This document shows, piece after piece, positions 63,589 through 64,000 of a DNA stretch of 64,000 bases. The stretch spans positions 2,108,001-2,172,000 of the forward strand of contig NZ_CP011005.1 in NCBI RefSeq assembly GCF_000950575.1, read 5' to 3'. Numbering within the stretch: position 1 is the stretch's first letter; the number at the start of each line of letters is the position of its first letter. The notes beneath the pieces are model-generated. The model worked only from the letters and a program-made list of their open reading frames with translations. It made no database searches and was not told the origin of the DNA. The stretch is from Psychromicrobium lacuslunae (GTDB taxonomy: Bacteria; Actinomycetota; Actinomycetes; Actinomycetales; Micrococcaceae). Both the position numbers and the translations under genes were made by a program.

Positions 63589-64000
63589 TGCTGCACACGC
63601 TCCACTGCGGCGGTAATCGCAGCACCAATCGTGCTGATTTCCGCCGCGCTACTGATATACGGCGGCATCGTGTAAATCAGGTTTCGGAACGGTCGAATCC
63701 AGACGCCACGCTGGAGTGCAGCCTCAGTGGCAGCCTGCACGTCTACCGGTTTGCTGAGTTCGACCACACCGACCGCGCCGAGCACCCGGACTTCGCGCAC
63801 ACCGGGTTGCTCAGCTAAGGGCAGCAGCGTTGCCACCAGGCTCTGCTCAATGGCTGAGACTTGGTGCTGCCATTTCCCGTCCAAGAGCTCCAGAGAGGCG
63901 AGCGCTACCGCACAGGCAAGCGGGTTCGCCATGAAGGTTGGGCCATGCTGTATTGCGTTCTGCGGCCCGCTCTCAATTGCCGAGGCGAGCTCGGCGCTGC
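63585..64000 (-). CDS. bioA: BioA aminotransferase, partial (right window edge)
   Basis: The C-terminal part of adenosylmethionine-8-amino-7-oxononanoate aminotransferase; the start lies outside the window. HGPTFMANPLACAVALASLE is the typical substrate-binding end of this class III aminotransferase, followed by the RGVWIRPFRNLIYTMPPY motif. It ends with a four-base overlap with bioF, first known gene of the coupled biotin operon. Confidence 0.92.
   Translation of the reverse strand, partial: SAELASAIESGPQNAIQHGPTFMANPLACAVALASLELLDGKWQHQVSAIEQSLVATLLPLAEQPGVREVRVLGAVGVVELSKPVDVQAATEAALQRGVWIRPFRNLIYTMPPYISSAAEISTIGAAITAAVERVQQ

Overview
The window looks like a chromosomal segment of a high-GC Gram-positive actinobacterium, most likely Micrococcaceae (Arthrobacter / Renibacterium / Psychromicrobium relatives). 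The reasons are mycothiol synthase (mshD) directly after a GlnR-type orphan regulator, a MutT1-like Nudix-phosphatase fusion behind ppk, actinobacterial gene arrangements (tRNA-Trp-secE-nusG-rplK-rplA, rplJ-rplL), alanine-rich ribosomal proteins, and lipoprotein and LacI/ABC sugar systems typical of the group. Species assignment is inference; no rRNA is present.

Layout. 1-3.8 kb: small, poorly characterised accessory genes (lipoprotein, membrane proteins, a tandem CPCC zinc protein, an immunity-like protein) in locally AT-richer DNA. 3.8-5.5 kb: thiolase and YbaK-type deacylase. 5.6-17 kb: a divergent glycan locus with GH38 alpha-mannosidase, GH5-like beta-mannosidase candidate, LacI regulator, sugar ABC importer and secreted GH85 endo-N-acetylglucosaminidase; together they read as an N-glycan harvesting system. 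17-26.5 kb: rplL, rplJ (with L10 leader), a methyltransferase, four GNAT acetyltransferases (two are tandem paralogues), an HdeD-like protein, rplA-rplK-nusG-secE and tRNA-Trp. 26.7-37 kb: aminotransferase, a PspC-type two-component system divergent from a PspC envelope operon, pfkA, ygfZ, a nitrobindin-like protein and a 37-residue membrane protein. 37-47.2 kb: glnR, a candidate small RNA with a tRNA-like 3' domain, mshD, ppk, mutT1-like, a membrane protein/GntR operon, thyA-folA, asd. 47.4-52.3 kb: AlkZ-like protein, CmtR-type metal sensor with a transporter, fatty acid desaturase, XRE-cupin regulator, flavin thiol oxidoreductase.

52.4-57.2 kb holds the most interesting system: a compact azol(in)e RiPP (TOMM / linear azole peptide) cluster with a 62-residue precursor ending in a Cys/Ser/Thr-rich core, an E1-like leader-binding partner, YcaO cyclodehydratase, SagB-type FMN dehydrogenase and a two-gene ABC exporter. 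I do not recognise the core from any described family. 57.2-64 kb: murB, MFS transporter, two MaoC-like dehydratase genes, a triple 54-bp tandem repeat, and a translationally coupled biotin operon bioA-bioF-P450-bioD whose P450 lacks the normally invariant ExxR motif.

The window also carries several intergenic palindromic elements: a 76-bp element present twice, a perfect 20-bp inverted repeat, the triple 54-bp repeat, and paired short inverted repeats. No CRISPR array, insertion sequence, integrase or rRNA gene was seen.
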